Part shown: positions 33,767 through 41,354 of the stretch, piece by piece
How positions within the stretch are numbered: the stretch's first letter is position 1
How the letters are laid out: each line of letters opens with the position of its first letter
Source: Knoellia sp. S7-12
GTDB lineage: Bacteria > Actinomycetota > Actinomycetes > Actinomycetales > Dermatophilaceae
DNA: 64,000 nucleotides
Assembly (NCBI RefSeq): GCF_040518285.1
Contig: NZ_CP155449.1
Coordinates: forward strand, 2,666,001 to 2,730,000
Reading direction: 5' to 3'
Translations under genes and position numbers: made by a program
The notes under the pieces: generated by a model
Databases searched by the model: none
What the model was told of the DNA's origin: nothing
The model's input: the letters and a program-made list of their open reading frames with translations, nothing else

Positions 33767-34366
33767 ATGGACGATGTGAAGCGGGTGGCGGAGGCGATGG
33801 CGGCGTGGCCGCGTCAGGACTTCCTGCCCCTTCGCGAGCGCCGGCACGCCGGTCGGGACGGGCCGCTGCCGATCGGGCACGGCCAGACGAACTCCCAACC
33901 ACGCACCGTTGCCGCGATGCTCGAGCTCCTCGGCGTTCAAGCGGGCGATCGCGTCCTCGACGTCGGTGCCGGGTCCGGTTGGACGACAGCGCTGCTCGCG
34001 CACCTCACCGGTCCATCCGGATCGGTGATCGGCGTCGAGCGAGTGCCCGCGCTGCGGGACGTGGGCGCCGCCAACCTTCAACGCACGGGTATGCCGTGGG
34101 CTCGCGTGACGCTCGCCACTCCCGGGGTGCTCGGGTCACCAAGCGACGGGCCGTTCAACCGGATCCTCGTGTCGGCGGAGGCGCGCACGCTCCCCCGGGC
34201 TCTCGTCGACCAACTTGTGCCCCGTGGCGTCATGGTCATCCCGGTGCTGGGCTGGATGCACCGGGTGACGCGCGACCCGAGCTTCGACCGCGACGGGGTC
34301 GCCGACGGGGATGCGCAGGTCGAGATCCACGGCGCCTACCGCTTCGTCCCCCTCATCGAGGACTGA
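33767..34366 (+). CDS. pcm: Protein-L-isoaspartate O-methyltransferase family protein
   Basis: A 199-residue SAM-dependent methyltransferase. It has PCMT features: QTNSQPRTVAAMLELL, the SAM-binding RVLDVGAGSGWTTALLAHL and a late VDQLVPRGVMVIPV strand. It repairs isoaspartyl residues in the classic family, though actinobacterial members often have other roles. ATG 33767 (or GTG 33764) is six bases after CACACT. Its last codons form the left arm of a terminator hairpin. Confidence 0.82.
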   Translation: MDDVKRVAEAMAAWPRQDFLPLRERRHAGRDGPLPIGHGQTNSQPRTVAAMLELLGVQAGDRVLDVGAGSGWTTALLAHLTGPSGSVIGVERVPALRDVGAANLQRTGMPWARVTLATPGVLGSPSDGPFNRILVSAEARTLPRALVDQLVPRGVMVIPVLGWMHRVTRDPSFDRDGVADGDAQVEIHGAYRFVPLIED

Positions 34367-34380
34367 AGAGGGGGACGAAG
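34342..34380. terminator. Bidirectional terminator overlapping the pcm stop
   Basis: CTTCGTCCCCCTC (34342-34354) pairs perfectly with GAGGGGGACGAAG (34368-34380); the 13-base loop holds the pcm stop codon. It lies between convergent genes, so it can stop both transcripts. Confidence 0.7.
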
Positions 34381-34409
34381 GTGGCGCTGGGTCGGCCTGG
34401 AGCCCTGGG

Positions 34410-36299
34410 TCAGCTGCCGGCGTAGTGGGCGTCCAAGGAGTCGCGGTAACGCTCCGTGACGACCTTGCGCTTGAGCTTCAGGCTCGGGGTGAGCTCACCG
34501 CTGTCCACCGTGAGGTCGGAGTCGAGGATCGTGAACTTCTTGATCTGCTCCCAGCGGTTGAGCCCGGCGTTGAGCTCGTCGACGTAGCCCTGCACCATCG
34601 CGTGCGCCTTGTCGGACGTGACGATCTCGGCGTAGGTCTTGTCGCCCAGCCCGTTGGCGGCGGCCCAGCCCTGGATGGCGTCCGGGTCGAGGGTGATGAG
34701 CGCGGATACGAAGTTGCGATCGGCCCCATGGACGATGAACTGGCTGAGATAGGGGCACATGCCCTTGAACGTCGACTCGATGATGGACGGGGCGACGTAC
34801 TTGCCGTTGGACGTCTTGAAGAGGTCCTTCTTGCGGTCGGTGATCTTGAGGAACCCGCGCTCGTCCAGCTCACCGATGTCGCCCGTGTGGAACCACCCGT
34901 CGGCGCCGAGCACCTCGGCTGTGGCCTCGGGGTTGTTGTGGTAGCCGTTCATGATCCCGGGACCCTTGAGCATCACCTCACCGTCTTCGGCGATGCGGCA
35001 CTCGAGACCAGGAATGGCCCAGCCGACGGTGCCGTAGCGGTAGGCATTGGGCCTGGCCACGAAGGCGGCCGCGCTGGACTCGGTGAGGCCGTATCCCTCG
35101 GCGACCTGCATTCCCATCGCGTCGAACCAGCGCGCCACATCGACGTTGAGGGCCGCCGAGCCGGAAATGAAGAAGCGAACGCGCCCACCGAACCGCTCGC
35201 GGATCTTGCTCATGATGATCTTGTCGGCGATGGCGTACTTGCGAGCGAGCATGCCGCTCGGCTCCTTGCCCTGCTCACGCAGCTCGCTGACCTCACGGCC
35301 CACCCCGCTGGCCCAGTTGAAGAGCTTGAGCTTGAGCCCGCCCTCCTCCTCCATCATCATCGTGATCCGGCCGTAGGCCTTCTCGAAGATGCGCGGAGCG
35401 GCACCCATGAACGTCGGCTGGACCACGGCCAGGTTGTCGACGATCTTGTCGATCCGACCATCGATCGCGGTGGCGAAGCCGAGCTGCAGCGGGAAGGTCA
35501 GCAAGACCTTGCCGAAGACGTGGGCCAGCGGGAGCCAGAGGTACTGCAGGTCGGTCTCGTCGAGGATGTTCATCGCCTGGATCGCCGCGCCCTGGTAGGT
35601 CCAGGTGTCGTGCAGCAGGCGCACGCCCTTGGGTCGACCCGTCGTGCCCGACGTGTAGATGATCGTGGCGAGGCGGTCTGGGGTAATGCTGTCGATGCGG
35701 GCGTCGACCAGCCCCGGGTCGCGCTGGAGGCCGGACCTGCCCAGCTGCTCGAGCCCGTCGAGGGAGATGACCCAGTCGTCCTCACCCGTGGCGGCCTCTG
35801 CATCGAAGGTGACGACCTTGGTCAGCCCGGGAAGGCCGTCGCGGATCCGCCGAAGCTTCGCGACCTGCTCTGCGTCCTGGGCGAAGACGACCTTGCTCTG
35901 CGAGTCACTGAGGATGAACTGGACGTCGTCGTCGATGGTCGTCGGGTAGATCGTCGTGGTGACACCGCCACTCACCATGACCGAGAGGTCGGCGAGCGCC
36001 CACTCGTAGCAGGTGCCTGATGCCACGGCGACCCGCTCCTCGGGACCGACGCCCAGGGCCACGAGCCCCGCGCCGAGCGCATAGACGCGTTCCTTGACCG
36101 CAGCCCAGCTGACGTTCACCCACTCGTCGGCACCGTCGGCGCCGGCGCCGACCTTGGCGTACATGAACGCCGTCCGATCGGGAGTGGCTGCGACTCGTTC
36201 ACGGAAAAGGTGACCGACGCTCTGCGAGCGCCCGTCGAGCAGGCTCTGGTCGATCGGCTCGTCAGCCGGCGAGTGGATCTGGGGACGCGCTGTCAGCAT
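34410..36299 (-). CDS. Long-chain acyl-CoA synthetase (AMP-forming)
   Basis: A 629-residue adenylate-forming enzyme that activates fatty acids for oxidation or lipid synthesis. Motifs: IIYTSGTTGRPKGV near residue 216, LPLAHVFGKVL, EGYGLTESSAA, GWFHTGDIGELDERGFLKITDRKKD and a late KLKRKVV. This size and motif set match FACS-type ligases of actinobacteria. ATG 36299 has AGGA eight bases upstream. The 130-base gap to the next gene shows nothing notable. Confidence 0.92.
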   Translation of the reverse strand: MLTARPQIHSPADEPIDQSLLDGRSQSVGHLFRERVAATPDRTAFMYAKVGAGADGADEWVNVSWAAVKERVYALGAGLVALGVGPEERVAVASGTCYEWALADLSVMVSGGVTTTIYPTTIDDDVQFILSDSQSKVVFAQDAEQVAKLRRIRDGLPGLTKVVTFDAEAATGEDDWVISLDGLEQLGRSGLQRDPGLVDARIDSITPDRLATIIYTSGTTGRPKGVRLLHDTWTYQGAAIQAMNILDETDLQYLWLPLAHVFGKVLLTFPLQLGFATAIDGRIDKIVDNLAVVQPTFMGAAPRIFEKAYGRITMMMEEEGGLKLKLFNWASGVGREVSELREQGKEPSGMLARKYAIADKIIMSKIRERFGGRVRFFISGSAALNVDVARWFDAMGMQVAEGYGLTESSAAAFVARPNAYRYGTVGWAIPGLECRIAEDGEVMLKGPGIMNGYHNNPEATAEVLGADGWFHTGDIGELDERGFLKITDRKKDLFKTSNGKYVAPSIIESTFKGMCPYLSQFIVHGADRNFVSALITLDPDAIQGWAAANGLGDKTYAEIVTSDKAHAMVQGYVDELNAGLNRWEQIKKFTILDSDLTVDSGELTPSLKLKRKVVTERYRDSLDAHYAGS

Positions 36300-36429
36300 C
36301 GGGGTGTCCTCGTCATTGGGGAAACTCGTTGCCGGATGCTCCCACAGAGAAGGCGTCTCGCGAAGCCTGTCGGGGCAAATGTGACCCACGGGTAATGACC
36401 AGCGACCCGATGCGGACCGCACCGCAGTG

Positions 36430-36936
36430 TCAGACGGTGACGGGTTCCTGCTTCGTGGCGCGCTTCTTGAGCCGGACGTAGAGCTGCTTGCGCACGTGGG
36501 CCACGACCTCACCGGACTCGTCGAGGACGTCGGTCTCGCACCATCGGAGCACCTTGTCTCCCCCGCTGGCTGCCTCACGCAGCTCGTCGAGCAGTTCGTC
36601 AGTGACCGCGAACTGGGCGTGGAGTCGCCCCTTCCCCGGTTTGACGAAGCGCACCTCGGCGGCCTGGTCCCAGACGATGTAGTCGTCTCCGAGCGCACGC
36701 AGTGTGAGGAACATCCAGAACGGGTCGGTCATCGCGAAGATGGAGCCGCCGAACTGGGTTCCGACGTAGTTGCGGGTGAGCCCGCGATCCGCCAGCTCGA
36801 CCCTGGCCCGGCGGAAGTCCGGGCTCAGCTCCGACACACGAATACCGGCGAAGAGGAACGGTGGCCACACGCTGAGGCCTCGGCGGGCGAACGTGGCGTT
36901 GCCGCCCATGCTCTTCCAGGTGGGGAGCTGAACCAT
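36430..36936 (-). CDS. DUF4442 hotdog-fold protein (thioesterase-like)
   Basis: A 168-residue protein of the DUF4442/hotdog type: NYVGTQFGGSIFAMTDPFW forms the central hotdog helix and RFVKPGKGRLHAQF the following strand. Related proteins hydrolyse acyl-CoA thioesters, which fits the neighbouring acyl-CoA synthetase, but activity is unproven. ATG 36936 has AAGGA five bases upstream. It is divergent from the TetR gene across a perfect operator. Confidence 0.82.
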   Translation of the reverse strand: MVQLPTWKSMGGNATFARRGLSVWPPFLFAGIRVSELSPDFRRARVELADRGLTRNYVGTQFGGSIFAMTDPFWMFLTLRALGDDYIVWDQAAEVRFVKPGKGRLHAQFAVTDELLDELREAASGGDKVLRWCETDVLDESGEVVAHVRKQLYVRLKKRATKQEPVTV

Positions 36937-36986
36937 CTCGGTCCTTTCGTGTCGCCCACCGGGCACTCGACCCGATGCTGCGTTAA

Positions 36987-37024
36987 CATCACAGTGTTAT
37001 ACGACGGAGCATAACACTGTGATG
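36987..37024. promoter_or_regulatory. TetR operator (perfect inverted repeat)
   Basis: CATCACAGTGTTAT (36987-37000) and ATAACACTGTGATG (37011-37024) are exact inverted copies with a 10-base spacer, between the divergent DUF4442 and TetR genes. The site covers the region where both promoters should lie, so it is the likely operator of the TetR protein encoded at 37042. Confidence 0.7.
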
Positions 37025-37041
37025 ACGAGAGGTCGAGACCC

Positions 37042-37635
37042 ATGCGCCAGCCCAAGGTCGCCGCCGACGAGGTCGTGCGGGCCGCCGCCACGCTCCTCGC
37101 CACCCAGGGCCCGTCGGCTCTCAGCGCACGCCGACTCGCGACCGAGCTCGGCACGTCGACGATGACCGTCTACACGCACTTCGGCAGCATGACCGACCTC
37201 GTCCGGGCGGTCGTGGCCGAGGGCTTCCACCAGCTCGACCTCCACCTCGAGGACCTCCCCGTCAGTGACGACCCGGGCGCCGACCTCGTAGCCGTCGCCC
37301 GCGCCTACCGCGCCAACGGACTCAAGAACCCGCAGTTGTATGCCGTGATGTTCGGCGGGATTGCCGGCGGCACCTCTCCCCTGACGCCAGCAGACCGTCG
37401 CGTCGGCGAGAACTCCCTCACCAAACTCCAGGCGGCGGCGCAGCGAGCCGTGGCGGCTGGCCTCCTCCCCGAGGAGACCCACCCGTGGGAGCACACGCGC
37501 CGCATGTGGGCGATCGCCCACGGGTTCGTCAGCCTCGAGCTCGCCGGACTCCTCGGCCCACCCGAGCGGGCGGAGGCGTCGTTCCTCGCCGTCGTCGAGG
37601 CCCTCCTCGCCCACCACGACGAGTCGGAAGGCTAG
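37042..37635 (+). CDS. TetR-family transcriptional regulator
   Basis: A 197-residue regulator. The N-terminal helix-turn-helix is clear (GPSALSARRLATELGTSTMTVYTHFGSMTDLV), with a TetR C-terminal-type ligand domain (RMWAIAHGFVSLELAGLL). It probably represses itself and the divergent DUF4442 gene through the 36987-37024 palindrome; an acyl-CoA ligand would fit the neighbours but is a guess. Its stop overlaps the convergent rodA stop by four bases. Confidence 0.9.
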   Translation: MRQPKVAADEVVRAAATLLATQGPSALSARRLATELGTSTMTVYTHFGSMTDLVRAVVAEGFHQLDLHLEDLPVSDDPGADLVAVARAYRANGLKNPQLYAVMFGGIAGGTSPLTPADRRVGENSLTKLQAAAQRAVAAGLLPEETHPWEHTRRMWAIAHGFVSLELAGLLGPPERAEASFLAVVEALLAHHDESEG

Positions 37636-38777
37636 ACGCGGTCGCGGTGCCCCGCGGCATACGCCGCATTGACGACGCCGACGGCGAGCCAGGACGCGAA
37701 CATCGACGAGCCGCCGTAGGACACGAACGGCAGCGGCAGACCGGTGACGGGCATGACCCCGAGGTTCATCCCGACGTTCTGGAACACCTGGAACGCAAGC
37801 CAGGTGCCGACCCCGACACCGACGAAACGACCAAACGCGTCGCCCGAGCGCCCGGCGACGACGAAGACCCGGATGACGATGAAGGAGAGCAGCACGAGCA
37901 GTCCGGCCGCACCGATGAAGCCGAGCTCCTCCCCCGCGACCGAGAAGATGAAGTCGTTGAGCTGATAGGGGATGAACCCGCCTTGGGTCTGCCTGCCCTC
38001 CATGAAGCCCTGGCCGGACCAGCCACCCGATCCGATCGCGAGCCGCACCTGGCGGGTCTGGTAGCCGATGCCCTGCGGATCGGCGCTCGGGTTCGCGAAC
38101 GCGAGCAGGCGGTCTCGCTGGTAGTCGCTGAGCAGTGGCGTGGTCAGGGCGGCAACGACCAGGCCCACGGCCGCGAGCCCGACCCCCACGACCCAGCGAC
38201 GAGGGGCACCCGCGATGGCGATGACGACGAAGGCCAGGGCCCCGAGGACGACGGCAGACCCGAGGTCCGGCTGCAGCATGATCAGCCCAACCGGAACGGC
38301 CGCGAGCACCCAGGCGAGCGCGACATCACGGTTGCTCGGCGCGACGCGGCGCTCCCACCGATCAGCAAGGACGAACGCGAGCACGAGGGCCAGGCCGACC
38401 TTCGCGAACTCGGAAGGCTGCACCGTGAACCCGGCGACGACGGGGATCCAGGAACGGGACCCGTTGATCGTCAACCCGAGCGGCGTGAGGACCGCGATGA
38501 GCCCCAGCAGGGAGATGCCATAGAGCCACGGGGCGACGAGCCGCAGCCCATGGTGCCCGAGCCGGGTCACGCCGACGGCGAGCCCGATGCCGATGGCCGT
38601 GTTGAGGAGATGACGGACGAGGTATGCCGTGCCGGCCGTTTCGTGGGTGGCGGACCACACGAGCAGGGCGCCGATGAGGGACGTCCCGGCGGCCCCGACG
38701 AGGAGGCCGAGGTCCTGGCGGAGCCAGCTGCCCCGAACGCTCAGGAGTGCACGATCTGGGTGAGCACCGCGCGGCAC
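37632..38777 (-). CDS. rodA: FtsW/RodA/SpoVE-family glycosyltransferase
   Basis: A 381-residue protein with about ten membrane helices, a SEDS-family peptidoglycan polymerase. Family marks: GSRSWIPVVAGFTVQPSEFAKVGL, MLQPDLGSAVV, the catalytic-loop segment QGGFIPYQLNDFIFSVAGEELGF (in part) and LPFVSYGGSSM. The VRGSWLRQDLGLLVGAA start resembles RodA. GTG 38777 is the only start seen and overlaps ribF by 37 bases. No partner penicillin-binding protein is adjacent. Confidence 0.9.
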   Translation of the reverse strand: MPRGAHPDRALLSVRGSWLRQDLGLLVGAAGTSLIGALLVWSATHETAGTAYLVRHLLNTAIGIGLAVGVTRLGHHGLRLVAPWLYGISLLGLIAVLTPLGLTINGSRSWIPVVAGFTVQPSEFAKVGLALVLAFVLADRWERRVAPSNRDVALAWVLAAVPVGLIMLQPDLGSAVVLGALAFVVIAIAGAPRRWVVGVGLAAVGLVVAALTTPLLSDYQRDRLLAFANPSADPQGIGYQTRQVRLAIGSGGWSGQGFMEGRQTQGGFIPYQLNDFIFSVAGEELGFIGAAGLLVLLSFIVIRVFVVAGRSGDAFGRFVGVGVGTWLAFQVFQNVGMNLGVMPVTGLPLPFVSYGGSSMFASWLAVGVVNAAYAAGHRDRV

Positions 38778-39703
38778 TGCTCGACATCCTTGGACATGGC
38801 GACGAGGAGGTCGTCGATGCTGTCGAATCGCAGGGTCGGGCGGATGTGCTCGACGAACTCGACGACGACGCGCTCGTCATAGAGGTCGAGGTCGTCACGG
38901 TCGAGGACGTAGGCCTCCACGGTGCGTCGGTCCATGGTGTCGAACGTCGGATTCGTGCCGATGGAGATCGCGGACGGCATCGTGCGGTCGGGCTCACCGG
39001 CCTCGAGGTCGAGGCGGGTCAGCCAGCCGGCATAGACGCCCTCGGCGGGGACGAGGCCAGCTGAGTCCGGTGAGAGGTTGGCGGTGGGGTAGCCCATCTC
39101 CCGACCGCGGTGGTGACCGTGGACAACAGTGCCAACGACCCGGTGGGGACGCCCGAGCACGCGGGCGGCGGCGGCGACATCTCCCTCCGCGAGGGCGTTG
39201 CGGACCGAGGTCGATGACCACCGCTCACCCTCGCCCACGTCCTCGAGGGCGATGACATCGAAGCCGTGAGCCCGGCCGAGCTCGAGCAGGGTCGCGACGT
39301 CGCCGGAGTTCTTGTAACCGAACCGGGTGTCGACGCCGACCACCACGACCTTGGCCTGGAGACCATCGACGAAGGTGCTCTTGACGAACTCCTCGGGCGA
39401 CTGCTGGGCGAAGTCCTTGGTGAACTCGAGGACGAGCAGGCCACTCAGACCAGTCGTCTCGAGCAGGTCGTCACGCACCGAGCTGGGCGTGATGATCTCG
39501 GGCGCCCGGTCGGGGTGCAGGACTGCGAGGGGGTGCGGGTCGAAGGTCACCGCGACGGCCGGAAGTCCGCGCTCGCGTCCGATCTCGATGAGGCGCGACA
39601 GCACCGCCTTGTGCCCGCGGTGGACGCCGTCGAAGTTGCCGAGCGTGACGACACAGGGCGCCAGCTCGTCGGGCGTCTCGGCGGGGTCGGTGAAGCGGTG
39701 CAC
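38741..39703 (-). CDS. ribF: Bifunctional riboflavin kinase/FAD synthetase
   Basis: RibF, 320 residues, makes FMN and FAD. The N-terminal adenylyltransferase half has VVTLGNFDGVHRGHKAV and SSTSVRNALAEGDV; the C-terminal flavokinase half has GREMGYPTANLSP and the RPTLRFDSIDDL end. GTG 39703 is chosen because TAGAGT ends seven bases upstream, and the T-A-G of that hexamer is the truB stop codon. Downstream rodA overlaps it by 37 bases. Confidence 0.94.
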   Translation of the reverse strand: MHRFTDPAETPDELAPCVVTLGNFDGVHRGHKAVLSRLIEIGRERGLPAVAVTFDPHPLAVLHPDRAPEIITPSSVRDDLLETTGLSGLLVLEFTKDFAQQSPEEFVKSTFVDGLQAKVVVVGVDTRFGYKNSGDVATLLELGRAHGFDVIALEDVGEGERWSSTSVRNALAEGDVAAAARVLGRPHRVVGTVVHGHHRGREMGYPTANLSPDSAGLVPAEGVYAGWLTRLDLEAGEPDRTMPSAISIGTNPTFDTMDRRTVEAYVLDRDDLDLYDERVVVEFVEHIRPTLRFDSIDDLLVAMSKDVEQCRAVLTQIVHS

Positions 39704-39710
39704 GGTGGAC

Positions 39711-39716
39711 ACTCTA
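39711..39716 (-). promoter_or_regulatory. -10 hexamer TAGAGT for ribF
   Basis: Minus-strand TAGAGT, seven bases before ribF GTG 39703. Its TAG (39716-39714) is also the truB stop codon, so ribF-rodA may have a leaderless promoter inside the end of truB. Confidence 0.5.
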
Positions 39717-40652
39717 CGAACTCGCCGGGGCGAACACGACGTGGCTCCGCGCTGTGGCCTCGGACTCGTCGAGCATCGCGATGAGAGAACCGTCGGGAGC
39801 GAACGCCGCGACCGGCTCGACGCGCCCTGGCTCGGCGGACGGGAGGCGCTGCCCGTAGCCGATGGTGCGGGCCTCGTCGTCGGTGAGTTCGCGGGCAAGG
39901 AACCCGGCCCGCGCGGCGTCGGCGAGCGGGATGACCGGCATCGCCTCACCCTGGCGCGTCTCCAGATCTGCAAGCGGGTATGCCGTGTCGAGACCGAATC
40001 CCCCGACGCGTGTGCGTCGCAGGGCGGTGAGGTGCCCTGCTGACCCGACCGCTGTTCCGAGGTCGCGCGCGAGGGCCCGGACATAGGTGCCGGACGACAC
40101 CGTGACCTCGACATCCACATCGACGACCACGAGGCCTGTGCCTTCATCACCGTCATCGCCGACGACCGTGGACCGGCGCACCTCACCCATCTCGAAGCGG
40201 GACACCGTCACTGGCCGAGCGGGGAGGTCGACGGACTCCCCCGCACGGGCACGGTGATAGGACCGCTGCCCCTTGACCTTGATCGCGCTCACGGAGCTGG
40301 GGACCTGCTCGATGGCACCGGTGAGGGTGACGACCGCAGCGGCGATGGCGGCATCGGTCACGTCTGTGGCCCCGGGAGCGCTGGTCACTTCACCCTCTGC
40401 GTCGTCGGTGAGGGTGGCCTGCCCGAGACGGATCGTCGCGGTGTAGTCCTTGTCGCAGCCGACGAGGAAGGTGAGCAGCTTGGTCGCCCGGCCCACTCCG
40501 AGGACGAGCACACCCGTAGCCATCGGATCGAGGGTGCCGGCGTGCCCCACCTTGCGGGTGTTGCACAGCCGACGGGCACGCGCGACGACGTCGTGACTCG
40601 TCCAGTCGCTCGGCTTGTCGACGACGAGGAGCCCGTCGACCGTGTCGCTCAC
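39714..40652 (-). CDS. truB: tRNA pseudouridine(55) synthase
   Basis: TruB, 312 residues, makes pseudouridine 55 in the T-loop of tRNA. The catalytic aspartate is Asp42 in GHAGTLDPMATG; VVDKPSDWTSHDVV, DKDYTATIRLG and GTYVRALARDLG are also standard. A C-terminal PUA-like part follows. GTG 40652 overlaps the rbfA stop by four bases (GTGA), as in the common rbfA-truB-ribF order. Confidence 0.95.
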   Translation of the reverse strand: MSDTVDGLLVVDKPSDWTSHDVVARARRLCNTRKVGHAGTLDPMATGVLVLGVGRATKLLTFLVGCDKDYTATIRLGQATLTDDAEGEVTSAPGATDVTDAAIAAAVVTLTGAIEQVPSSVSAIKVKGQRSYHRARAGESVDLPARPVTVSRFEMGEVRRSTVVGDDGDEGTGLVVVDVDVEVTVSSGTYVRALARDLGTAVGSAGHLTALRRTRVGGFGLDTAYPLADLETRQGEAMPVIPLADAARAGFLARELTDDEARTIGYGQRLPSAEPGRVEPVAAFAPDGSLIAMLDESEATARSHVVFAPASS

Positions 40653-41167
40653 GCGCGGTCGGTGCCGCTGGTCTCGGCGCGTGCGGGCGCAGCGTCAGAC
40701 TCTGCGTCGTCGGCCTCGACCTCGATGTCGTCAGCCTCGCCGCTGTCGTCGTCATCGTGACGGTAGGGGTCGGCGTCGCCGGCGTGCGTCGCTCCGGCCG
40801 CAGCCGCCGCCACGGCGGCGTCGCGCTCACGAGCCTCGCGCAGGAGGTCCTCGAGGTGGGCCGCCGTCTCGGGGATCGCGTCGGCGATGAACTCGAGTGA
40901 CGGGGTGAGCCGGATGCCGAGGTTCTTGCCGACGTGGCTGCGCAGTTTGCCGCGGTTCTCCTCGAGCAGGTAGGTGGTCTTGGCGCGCTGGGCCTCGTCA
41001 CCGAAGACGGTGTAGAACACCGACGCGTGCTGGAGATCGTTGGTCACGCGGACATCGGTGATCGTCACGAACCCGAGGTCGGGATCCTTGATGATCGAGC
41101 CGAGCCCTTGCGCGATGAGGGTCTTGATGCGGTCGGCGACCTTGCGGGCGCGTGCGGCGTCAGCCAC
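40649..41167 (-). CDS. rbfA: 30S ribosome-binding factor A
   Basis: RbfA, 172 residues, a KH-like factor for 16S rRNA 5'-end maturation. The core is seen in VADRIKTLIAQGL, DPDLGFVTITDVRVTNDLQHASVFYTVFG (in part) and LEFIADAIPETAAHLEDLL. A ~45-residue acidic tail (HDDDDSGEADDIEVEADDAE) is added after the core. GTG 41167 has AAAGGAG five bases upstream; a TAGGGT hexamer lies near 41202-41207. Confidence 0.93.
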   Translation of the reverse strand: MADAARARKVADRIKTLIAQGLGSIIKDPDLGFVTITDVRVTNDLQHASVFYTVFGDEAQRAKTTYLLEENRGKLRSHVGKNLGIRLTPSLEFIADAIPETAAHLEDLLREARERDAAVAAAAAGATHAGDADPYRHDDDDSGEADDIEVEADDAESDAAPARAETSGTDRA

Positions 41168-41248
41168 GACAACTCCTTTGTGCTGGTGATCTCTCCCCGA
41201 CACCCTAGGTGCGGGAAACGTGTGGGGCGGTGATGTTCCTGACGCGAG

Positions 41249-41282
41249 CGGCCGGCATACCGAAATGTCGGTATGCCGGCCG
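41249..41282 (-). terminator. Perfect hairpin built from a CGGCATAC/GTATGCCG pair
   Basis: CGGCCGGCATACCGA (41249-41263), loop AATG, then TCGGTATGCCGGCCG (41268-41282): a perfect 15-base stem between infB and rbfA, suited to ending the infB transcript. Each arm carries one copy of the over-represented word. Confidence 0.65.
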
Positions 41283-41326
41283 GTCACGTCAGGCGTGCAG
41301 CCTCAGGCGATCAGGCCCGGGGCTTT

Positions 41327-41349
41327 GCCCACGCAGAGCGTGGGACCCG
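41327..41349. repeat. 23-base palindromic repeat, copy next to infB
   Basis: Exact copy of 31489-31511 (stem-loop CCCACGC-AGA-GCGTGGG plus ACCCG). It lies six bases beyond the infB stop. The remaining part of the 187-base infB-rbfA gap holds the hairpin at 41249-41282. Confidence 0.6.
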
Positions 41350-41354
41350 ACGCA

